In this document: piece after piece, positions 1-5,493 of the stretch
Numbering within the stretch: the first letter of the stretch is position 1
Layout of the letters: each line of letters begins with the position of its first letter
Assembly: GCA_021827465.1 (NCBI GenBank)
Contig: JAKAVX010000212.1
Location: 1 to 5,493, forward strand
DNA length: 5,493 nucleotides
Source of the DNA: Deltaproteobacteria bacterium
Lineage (GTDB): Bacteria; Desulfobacterota_B; Binatia; Binatales; Binataceae
Direction: 5' to 3'
Program-made: the position numbers and the translations under genes
Notes under the pieces: model-generated
What the model was told of the DNA's origin: nothing
Databases searched by the model: none
Seen by the model: the letters and a program-made list of their open reading frames with translations, nothing else

Positions 1-776
1 GATCTGGTATCGATGTTGGCGATCCAGCCCCTAGACTCAAGCGTTCGCTGTGGAAAATGAGGCGCTCCCGTTAGCAGTTTGACGGGCCATTGCGGCGTTT
101 TCGCCGTGCGTAGAGCAGCGCCCTCGTGTCCATAGGGAGAGACTAGCGGGTACATAAAGGTACCGGTACGATCGGAGTACAGCGTAGGTACTTCGCTTGA
201 CATCATGTAGCTCCGTTGATCATGGTCATAAAAGACGTAATGAAATTGAGCGACACCATGCGCGTCAATTCTCACGTGTTCTCTGTAAACCCATTTTGTT
301 GGCTTTCCGGTATCGTAATCCAATGGGCGGATCACCGCAGAAAAATGCCTTTTACCGGCCTTCCATCGAACGACGCGACTGCCAGATTCCCGTATGAGCA
401 CGCCCTTTGGGTGTTTGTAAAACGCCTGCTGTCCAAGAGCTCCAGCTTGGGTCGGATTTATGATCAGCTGGTTGCGACCGTGAATGCGGAGATGTAGAAA
501 CTGGTCTACTTGCAGTTCCCGACCGACATCATGGGTGTCTACAATATTGAGTCCGTGTGCTACGTTGCTGTCTATAACGGCGACTACCACGGCGCCCCAT
601 GCGATATTGAACGTTATCGCGAGTCCGCCATTAGCAATGGTTACATTCTTGCGTGCCGGCGGGCGTGGAAAGCGCATGTTGTATGCAGCCGCTGGTATGC
701 AACTCGTGAAGAAAAATCCGACGATGAGACAAACGGCGACGCCCATGTTACGGTAGCTGCGAGGTAAACGTGTCAT
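1..776 (-). CDS. Exported protein of unrecognised family, probably beta-sandwich and carbohydrate-related (3' end outside window)
   Basis: The frame is open from an ATG at 776-774 to the left edge: 258 residues with no stop, so the C-terminus is missing. AGGA (complement of 786-789) lies 9 bases before the ATG, and I see no in-frame start just upstream. Residues 1-31 look like a Sec signal peptide: basic start (R3, R6, R9), hydrophobic core VAVCLIVGFFF at 13-23, and an AAA cleavage site at 29-31. C26 follows FTS, so a lipoprotein is a weak alternative. The mature part is rich in alternating hydrophobic strands. Notable stretches are GGLAITFNIAWGAVVV (50-65), HGLNIVDTHDVGRELQ (74-89), INPTQAG (106-112) and SDRTGTFMYPLVSPYG (201-216). 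The order 'NxVDxxDxGRxxQ ... NPxQAG' resembles, from memory, a beta-sandwich region in uncharacterised glycan-associated proteins ('INxYDxGRxxQQSYY ... NPxQGG'). I cannot assign a reaction. It lies 313 bases downstream of the rhamnosidase gene on the same strand, which suggests a shared role in extracellular glycan use. The reading frame is clear; the function is inferred. Confidence 0.85.
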   Translation of the reverse strand, partial: MTRLPRSYRNMGVAVCLIVGFFFTSCIPAAAYNMRFPRPPARKNVTIANGGLAITFNIAWGAVVVAVIDSNVAHGLNIVDTHDVGRELQVDQFLHLRIHGRNQLIINPTQAGALGQQAFYKHPKGVLIRESGSRVVRWKAGKRHFSAVIRPLDYDTGKPTKWVYREHVRIDAHGVAQFHYVFYDHDQRSYMMSSEVPTLYSDRTGTFMYPLVSPYGHEGAALRTAKTPQWPVKLLTGAPHFPQRTLESRGWIANIDTR

Positions 777-1089
777 GCCGGGTGGTCCTGTGTGTGGAAT
801 GTCAGAGCCTGGGAGGGGCCATAGGAGCTGTATAGGCGTCGGGAGAGACTCGGCATGCAAACCGTCTGGTGCGATGAGGTCATGGGGATGGCGTCGGGTA
901 TTTGTGCTTCTCGAAGTGTGAGTGGATGAGTTGTGACAGCGGTCTTGTGGGGTGAGCATCGGACTGGCGAAAAGAGCGGGGCCTGCAACGTGCTGCGACG
1001 GTTGACTGCCGTAATCACGTAAAACGCGGTAGTTGGCGAGTGGGGAGTAGCAGTGCGTTTCGTGGCTCGTCGCCATGGGGGCGTACGTC
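777..1089. other. Intergenic region, no gene supported
   Basis: About 310 bases lie between the stop of the rhamnosidase gene (TGA, complement of 1090-1092) and the ATG of the left gene. Open frames here (minus 773-1123, plus 1040-1304) have arginine- and proline-rich translations with no recognisable pattern, and they overlap the rhamnosidase coding region, so I treat them as chance. I see no convincing rho-independent terminator. Minus-strand TATACA (complement of 828-833) could be a -10 element for the left gene but has no good -35 partner. The length leaves room for a separate promoter, so co-transcription with the rhamnosidase is possible but not shown. Confidence 0.5.
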
Positions 1090-4000
1090 TCAAAGCGCTC
1101 GTGCGGCGCGAGGCAGAGCGCATAACCGGTGTATCAATCCCTTGGCGTTGGTCACACTCCTGCCTCGTAGCAGCACCTTATATAGACTCACCGGTGCAAG
1201 TGTGGGGTTACGGGGCGCAAGAATGTACGGGCTTGCGATCGTCGGCGGAAGCACCGACGCGGCGTCCCGCGGCGCACTCGGTGTTCGGGACTGACTGGAT
1301 TTGATAACACGCGAAGTGCCGGCCGTCTGTGGGTTCCCGGGTTTCGGGACGGGGAGCGGCGGCGGCACCGTCGGCGCGGCACCAAAGCGGTGGGGCATCC
1401 GCGCAGGGCAGCGACCTTTACACGCCTCCTCGGTGAGAATGCTGTCGCCGCGCAAGGCCGGAAGCGTAACGTAGCCGAATTGTTCCATCGCGTTCGAGCC
1501 GTCTTCAGCCGTTCCGTCCTGCCAGACCAGCCGGCCGTTGTTCCAGACAGACACATTGCGGGTACTCACCGGCACGCCGGCGGTATAGGTGTCTCCTCGG
1601 GGCGCAATGACTTCGAGCGCAAAGATTCCACCGTTTGGGCTGCGCCGCCAGGCGGCTTCCACAGCTCCGTCGCCGCCTGGGATCCGTCCTTCAGCCCAGG
1701 GGAGCGCAGAAGGCGGGTGCGGAAGCACACTAAAAGTGGCAAGACCACCTGTTGTCGGTCGCACGCCGAGCACGTAGTTGCTGAGGACACCTACGACGCC
1801 GCAAGAAAAGCAGTGGGCAAGCGAGGTGTATGACCCGAATACCGGGTTGCCGTTGAGGGAAACGCCCTCCCACAGCGTTGAACCGGTACCGAGCGGGGAT
1901 CTGAGCATGTAACCGTAGAGCCTGCTGAAGAGCGCCATTGCGAGATTGGTGCTTGCCTGAGTGTTTTGTTGCAGCTCACCGGCGATTTGATAGAACGTTT
2001 CGCCCGGATCGACGTATTGCTGCACTACGTTGTGGGGCTGATTGATCGTTTCAGTACCGTACCTGGTCTCCATCTGCGTGTTTAGGTACTTGATCACGCT
2101 GTGTGCGCGCCGCTTGGATGCAATACCGGCGAAGAGCGCGTCTGCATTGCCGTCTTGTGGAATTGCTGTGTCGGTCGTAGAAACCTGGTAGGCGCGGAAA
2201 GCGTTGTTCCATAGGTGAGCGTTGAACGCAGCCGCGACGCTGTGCGCCTGATGAGCGTAGATCACGGCGCGCTTACTGTCACCTTCAACCCTTGCTGCCT
2301 GCGAGGCGGCTTCCAGGGCAAGCACATAGTTCGCGTTGAAGTAGGAGCCCTCGCCGCCGAGGTCATAGCCCCACGTGCCGCCTTCCGCTGCGGGGATGCT
2401 GATCAGCCCGTCGGGCTGCAACATCCCGTGAGCCCAAGCAAGGTCGCGCTGTACGGCGGGCCACCACTTGTTGAGAAATGTCCGGTCACCGGTATATAGG
2501 TACGTGTACCACCAATCGAGTACGCCGCGAATCCCGTCGCTGCCGTAGTGGATGAGAAAACCCTTCGGGTTGGGGAAAGTCGGCGGGTTTTTGGCGCCTG
2601 GCAGATAGACTCCCGGTATCTCGCCGTCGGCAAACTGGTGGGAAGCCGCGAATGCAAACGAATTCTCCGCTGCGAACGCTTCACCTGTGCCGCTGGTCCG
2701 CCGACCTGGGTTCGACAGCAGCGCCGCCACGTCACTCAGCGGTTGGTTGCCGATCCAGTCGAGGCGATCGCGCTTGGATGCGTCGACGATCACAGTTGGG
2801 CCCCTTGCGATTTTGGCGTGGAACGTGAGCAGCCCGGGTGTTGCCGGAAATGGACGCCCGGTGTTCGGGTCGATGGTTGCCATCTCGACCGTGTATGCGC
2901 CGGCGTACCAGATCGAGTTCCACAAGCGTGAGGCGGAGAGGAACGCGCCGCGGTACCGCGCCGGATGCTTGACGCCAGGGTCCGCGGTGAAGTTGACGTG
3001 CAAATTGGAGATTGTCATCGAGCCCGGCGTGTCCAGGAAAATCATAAGGTAGCGGAATCCGCCACGCAGATCAGGGTCGGTAACCGTTCTCTGTCCTGGT
3101 AAGACCCTGAGATAATGGGTCTCGGTGCATACTCCGGTGGTGCCACAGGCTGAATCCGAAACTGAGGTCATGTACTCGTACGAGTCAGAGAACGCCAAGC
3201 CGACGGTAAGCGGCCGGCTAACTCCTGAAACGTCGAAAGACACCTTGCCGCCGACCTCGCGCCGAAAGTCGAGGATCGCAAAGGGTCGCGCATATGTGGA
3301 GGCGTCTAAGAACATGCCTTGCTTGGTCCACGCGCCCCGCGGATTGCTCACCGTCCCGCCGTAGGCGGACGCAGCCTTCGAGGCCGCACGTGGCGGGCCG
3401 ATTGCCCAGATGCGCGCTATCCGAGCGCCGTCGCCGGGTTCGCTGGCGCTATTCTGGAACTCAACCTGGATCATCCGGCCGCGACCTGCGTACGGTGCTT
3501 TGGCCAAAATCGAGTGCGGAACCGCGAAAGTGTAGTGCACGATACCCTTGAACTGCGGGCCGGATTCTGAGGCTAATCCCTGCTGCAGGGCCTGAGGCAC
3601 ACGGTGGTATACGTACGCGCCATCGATCAGAACCCAGTAGTCCGCATTGGTGCTAGCGGCCTCTTCTACGCGAATGCGAACCAGGCCCGCAGCGGGAACA
3701 TGCAAGTTCACGCTGAAGTATGCGCCCGGCTCCCCCGGCCCGGATTCCTCGACAGCCGCGCCTGCAACGCGCGCACGGGTCGCATCCGGACCTGACAGGA
3801 AATCGTGAACGGCTTCAGATGCCGACGGTCCGGAATTGCGGGGGCTCCGAGACGCGAGCACCACGGATGGGTCGAGGGAACCGGCCGTGACGAAGTCGTA
3901 GTTGGTAGCGGTGAAGTCGGCGACCGCCTTCGGTGTCACCGTGCGGGTTGCGGGAGCGAAGACGTATCGTGTCGCCTGCGACAGGCTAGGCAGGTCTAGA

Positions 4001-4296
4001 AGACGTGGACTATCTGTCGCGGCGTTGAAACTCACCGACCCTGTCCTTTTCGAGTTCTTTTCGGTGCGGGCGCTCGAGCCGGCTCGAATGCCGGCGCTAC
4101 GTATCGTAGTCCGCGCTGTAATGCCCCTGACTCCCGCAGGAACCGCGCCCGACATGGACCTCGCAAAGCCTGTCGAGAGACCGCCGGCAGCCGTGATCGT
4201 GACGGTTGCCATACAGTATGACAAGAGCCTGACAGCGAACGAGCAGCGAACTGCGGCGGATGTAGATAAATCTAAAGTCTTTTGGGCGCGCGGCAC
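1090..4296 (-). CDS. Exported alpha-L-rhamnosidase-like glycoside hydrolase, GH78 type, with atypical active-site motif
   Basis: Expected role: hydrolysis of terminal alpha-L-rhamnose from polysaccharides or glycosides outside the cytoplasm. I prefer the GTG at 4296 (1068 residues) because AGGG (complement of 4305-4308) lies 8 bases before it. A TTG at 4326 would add 10 residues and lacks such a site. Numbering is from the GTG. Residues 19-45 form a likely signal-peptide core. Residues 160-300 look like a beta-sandwich accessory domain (GLVRIRV, DYWVLIDGAYVYHR). Residues 311-440 match the N-terminal beta domain of GH78 (AILDFRREVGGKVSFDV). SRLWNSIWYAGAYTV (456-470) leads into the (alpha/alpha)6 barrel, about 495-845, with DASKRDRLDWIGN (505-517), GSDGIRGVLDWWYTYLYTGD (585-604), QDGNADALFAG (714-724) and STLWEG (806-811). 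E810 fits the conserved general base. YVLGVRPTTGG and LPWAEGRIPGGDG (841-876) belong to the C-terminal rhamnosidase domain. Residues 951-1068 are a proline-rich tail without a recognised domain. Oddity: family motifs read RDExLGWxGD or KRDRxxWPGD, but here the Glu is absent and the final Asp is N517. The family is confident; activity on rhamnose is not. Confidence 0.93.
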   Translation of the reverse strand: MPRAQKTLDLSTSAAVRCSFAVRLLSYCMATVTITAAGGLSTGFARSMSGAVPAGVRGITARTTIRSAGIRAGSSARTEKNSKRTGSVSFNAATDSPRLLDLPSLSQATRYVFAPATRTVTPKAVADFTATNYDFVTAGSLDPSVVLASRSPRNSGPSASEAVHDFLSGPDATRARVAGAAVEESGPGEPGAYFSVNLHVPAAGLVRIRVEEAASTNADYWVLIDGAYVYHRVPQALQQGLASESGPQFKGIVHYTFAVPHSILAKAPYAGRGRMIQVEFQNSASEPGDGARIARIWAIGPPRAASKAASAYGGTVSNPRGAWTKQGMFLDASTYARPFAILDFRREVGGKVSFDVSGVSRPLTVGLAFSDSYEYMTSVSDSACGTTGVCTETHYLRVLPGQRTVTDPDLRGGFRYLMIFLDTPGSMTISNLHVNFTADPGVKHPARYRGAFLSASRLWNSIWYAGAYTVEMATIDPNTGRPFPATPGLLTFHAKIARGPTVIVDASKRDRLDWIGNQPLSDVAALLSNPGRRTSGTGEAFAAENSFAFAASHQFADGEIPGVYLPGAKNPPTFPNPKGFLIHYGSDGIRGVLDWWYTYLYTGDRTFLNKWWPAVQRDLAWAHGMLQPDGLISIPAAEGGTWGYDLGGEGSYFNANYVLALEAASQAARVEGDSKRAVIYAHQAHSVAAAFNAHLWNNAFRAYQVSTTDTAIPQDGNADALFAGIASKRRAHSVIKYLNTQMETRYGTETINQPHNVVQQYVDPGETFYQIAGELQQNTQASTNLAMALFSRLYGYMLRSPLGTGSTLWEGVSLNGNPVFGSYTSLAHCFSCGVVGVLSNYVLGVRPTTGGLATFSVLPHPPSALPWAEGRIPGGDGAVEAAWRRSPNGGIFALEVIAPRGDTYTAGVPVSTRNVSVWNNGRLVWQDGTAEDGSNAMEQFGYVTLPALRGDSILTEEACKGRCPARMPHRFGAAPTVPPPLPVPKPGNPQTAGTSRVIKSSQSRTPSAPRDAASVLPPTIASPYILAPRNPTLAPVSLYKVLLRGRSVTNAKGLIHRLCALPRAARAL

Positions 4297-4304
4297 TGTA
4301 ATCG

Positions 4305-4308
4305 CCCT
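4305..4308 (-). promoter_or_regulatory. Shine-Dalgarno-like AGGG that decides the rhamnosidase start
   Basis: Read on the minus strand, CAGCAGGGCGATTACA precedes the GTG at 4296, with 8 bases between AGGG and the start. The in-frame TTG at 4326 has no purine-rich stretch at a suitable distance. The in-frame ATG at 4212 would leave a signal peptide without its basic residues. The site is short, so the choice of start is a preference, not proof. Confidence 0.45.
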
Positions 4309-4342
4309 GCTGTCAACTGCGACCAACGATGACTTGAACGGC

Positions 4343-5145
4343 GCATGTCATTGGGGCTATTGCCATCTTCTCTTCTCTGTTGTCCACCTCAGCAGTGCGA
4401 CGTTTACGTACTTGGTCTCCCGTCTTTGTGTTACCACACACTTGTATCCACGCCAGAGCGAACCCATGGAGACTTGATTTGATGGGTTGTTTGGCGTAGC
4501 TCATGCGGCTTATCAGAACGTCGCACTCGCGAGGGAGGTTTGGCTCCTCGGCGCGGCGTGGCGTTCGCGCGGGGAATCGCAATCCGTAGTTCGCTTTCAT
4601 CCTGCGCATACGCCTGAATCGATGGCTCGCAGAGAGAGGGTGTCCAAGCTGGGCGTCTTTGCGTCGCCAACGGTATACAGGATTTGCGACCGCATGTAGA
4701 TCCCGGCGCTGTTTTACTCGAAGGGGGGTTATTCGAAAGCGTGGACGTCGCTTGCGCTTCAATGACCGCAAAACGCGAAAAGTTGGGTTCATTACGAACG
4801 ACCCGACCGGCGAACCGCTTACTGTGTGTCAGCGCTATAAGATGTGCTGGCAAGTAAAGCTCCTCGTCAAATCGATCGAGCAATTTCTGGGAATCAAAGC
4901 GGCCGTCGGGATTTTGGAGAAGGTCGTCAAGGTGCAAATATCGATCCAAATACGGATCGCCGCGTACAGCGTATTCGTGGACAGCATGAGGGAACGGCAG
5001 AAGAGGGAGTCGTGCAGGCATGGAAAACTACAGATTCTGATTCTGAGGGGGGTTCGAAAACACCGTTAAGTCAGGTGGTTACGCTCTGCCGTGCAGGCTG
5101 GGAAATGACTCGACGACGTCAACGACCAAGTTTTGAGGGTTGCGG
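4343..5145 (+). pseudogene. Decayed IS4-family (DDE) transposase, 5' truncated, frameshifted, catalytically dead
   Basis: The best-preserved part is 4746-5046. It reads RRLRFND, VGFITNDPTGEPLTVCQRYK, CWQVKLLVKSIEQFLGIKAA, VVKVQISIQIRIAAYSVFV and LQIL. These match the C-terminal IS4 pattern 'LRRxRFxD, FLTNxFxLPAxTIxxLYKxRWQVELFFKWIKQHLRIKxFxGTSENAVKTQIWIAxxxY, LQIL'. FEN (5053-5061), KTPLSQ (5057-5074) and NDQVLRV (5121-5141) follow in other frames and correspond to the family's SLFEKTPL and terminal NQLxLFxF. Upstream, FYSKGGYSKA (4712-4741) and TVYRICDR (4670-4693) fit in another frame, broken by TAG at 4697-4699. A DRGYxxFAR-like piece (RRGVAFAR) lies near 4549. More speculative traces run back to about 4343. 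Anchor spacing agrees with what I recall of intact members to within about 10 bases. In the YREK signature, R is C (4845-4847), the catalytic E is K (4857-4859), and K is E. The N-terminal third is not visible, nor are terminal inverted repeats or target duplications. The core is confident; the 4343-4700 part is tentative. Confidence 0.75.
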
Positions 5146-5151
5146 GGGATC

Positions 5152-5199
5152 GAGAATGAGTGAGAATGACGCGCGGTAATTGACAATGGTCGATAATGA
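5152..5199 (+). repeat. Four GANAATG repeats on a 10-base grid
   Basis: GAGAATGA at 5152 and 5162, GACAATGG at 5182 and GATAATGA at 5192 start exactly 10, 20 and 10 bases apart. The grid position 5172 is occupied by a non-matching CGCGGTAA. A spacing near one helical turn places the copies on one face of the DNA. The third copy overlaps the TTGACA hexamer at 5180-5185. This could be an operator array for an oligomeric regulator, or a transposase-binding end of a mobile element. The half-sites resemble the GATAAT units of Fur boxes, but Fur boxes pack them about 6 bases apart. No known site type fits well. Confidence 0.45.
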
Positions 5200-5210
5200 A
5201 CGTGTATAAT
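5180..5210 (+). promoter_or_regulatory. Promoter-like TTGACA / TATAAT pair pointing right
   Basis: TTGACA at 5180-5185 and TATAAT at 5205-5210 both match the sigma-70 consensus hexamers exactly, but the spacer is 19 bases instead of about 17, which would weaken it. TG directly precedes TATAAT, which is one base off the extended -10 arrangement. Transcription would start near 5217 and run to the right edge. The phased repeat overlaps the -35 element, so a protein bound there would probably block or control the promoter. Confidence 0.4.
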
Positions 5211-5223
5211 CGGCATTCGTGAG

Positions 5224-5487
5224 TTGAGCGTCAAGCCTGGCCGAACTTTAAGCGGAAAAAAGCAGGTGGCTAGTGCCGCTGCATTGGTTGGGCTCCTCCA
5301 CGGTGAGCGTAAACAGCTGATTGAATTGAAAGGAGTTTTTCGAGCAGGGTCGAACGTCGGAATGTGCTTGTCAGCTGTAGGAGTTCATTGCTTTTTTCGA
5401 GATTCCCGCGGGATTTCCAAGGATTTTCCGTGCGAGAAAGTCATTGGGTTTGAAGGGGAACTGGACAGTCATCCGGGTAATCCATAG
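5224..5487 (+). CDS. Small open frame, unrecognised, doubtful
   Basis: This is an 87-residue frame from a TTG at 5224 to TAG at 5485-5487. The start is only about 14 bases after the TATAAT element, so it would be almost leaderless and lacks a ribosome-binding site. The translation begins with a basic stretch (MSVKPGRTLSGKKQ), has a short hydrophobic part (VASAAALVGLL, 15-25), and ends in a charged region with C48, C56 and C70. I recognise no family, signal peptide or motif. An AAAGGAG at 5329-5335 has no start at a useful distance (next ATG at 5362). It may be chance or part of a longer decayed gene. I see nothing else in 5211-5493. Confidence 0.2.
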   Translation: MSVKPGRTLSGKKQVASAAALVGLLHGERKQLIELKGVFRAGSNVGMCLSAVGVHCFFRDSRGISKDFPCEKVIGFEGELDSHPGNP

Positions 5488-5493
5488 CCCGGG

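Noticed and set aside
773..1123. 116-residue minus-strand frame whose TGA overlaps the ATG of the left gene (ATGA)
   Set aside because: The overlap would suggest translational coupling, but the translation is low-complexity, has no motif, and overlaps the end of the rhamnosidase gene. Chance is more likely.
4427..4440. Inverted repeat TGTGT-TACC-ACACA upstream of the rhamnosidase gene
   Set aside because: The arms are only 5 bases, and it falls inside the probable IS remnant at a position that fits the HTL part of the transposase, so I do not call it an operator.
3902..4477. 191-residue plus-strand frame
   Set aside because: Most of it is antisense to the rhamnosidase N-terminal region. Only its last part (from about 4343) may hold transposase traces.
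4313..4792. 159-residue minus-strand frame overlapping the rhamnosidase start
   Set aside because: The translation is arginine-rich with no pattern, and it lies across the transposase remnant in an unrelated frame.
4431..5021. 196-residue minus-strand frame beginning MPARLPLLPFPHAVHEY
   Set aside because: It looks protein-like, but it is the antisense of the decayed IS4 transposase, whose plus-strand reading matches family motifs.
5152..5210. Fur box
   Set aside because: The units resemble GATAAT, but they are 10 bases apart and all in one direction, unlike the packed, partly inverted hexamers of a Fur box.
5404..5413. Palindrome TCCCGCGGGA as terminator or operator
   Set aside because: It has no loop and no T-run after it; short GC palindromes are expected at this base composition.
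1..5493. tRNA, rRNA, CRISPR array, riboswitch
   Set aside because: No cloverleaf, conserved rRNA stretch, regularly spaced long repeats or known riboswitch core was seen on either strand.

Overview
The window looks like a stretch of bacterial chromosome of moderately high GC. Genes are intron-free, starts have short Shine-Dalgarno-like stretches, and a decayed bacterial insertion sequence is present. I cannot name the organism. The content (large secreted sugar-cleaving enzyme, a second secreted beta-rich protein, IS debris) fits a free-living heterotroph that feeds on plant or microbial polysaccharide, for example in soil. That lifestyle is an inference.

Layout. (1) 1-776, minus strand: a gene that starts at 776 and runs off the left edge of the window. 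It encodes an exported protein of a family I cannot name. Its motif pattern recalls a beta-sandwich domain seen in uncharacterised carbohydrate-associated proteins. (2) 777-1089: about 310 bases with no gene I can support. (3) 1090-4296, minus strand: the main gene, a large exported alpha-L-rhamnosidase-like enzyme (glycoside hydrolase family 78 type). It has two N-terminal beta-sandwich regions, an (alpha/alpha)6 catalytic barrel, a C-terminal beta domain and a long proline-rich tail. The usual acid residues in its first active-site motif are partly missing. (4) About 4343-5145, plus strand: a badly decayed IS4-family transposase that lacks its 5' third, is broken by stops and frameshifts, and has lost the catalytic glutamate. 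Its debris reaches almost to the start codon of the rhamnosidase gene. (5) 5152-5210: four copies of a GANAATG motif on a 10-base grid, merging into a promoter-like TTGACA/TATAAT pair that points right. (6) 5211-5493: one weak small open frame and nothing recognisable.

The two exported proteins lie on the same strand and probably act on the same kind of extracellular glycan. The rhamnosidase would release terminal L-rhamnose, and the second protein would bind or process the same substrate. There is no transporter or regulator in view, so this is only part of a possible glycan-use locus. The most unusual items are the altered GH78 motif, the unnamed exported protein, and the helically phased repeat next to a near-consensus promoter.
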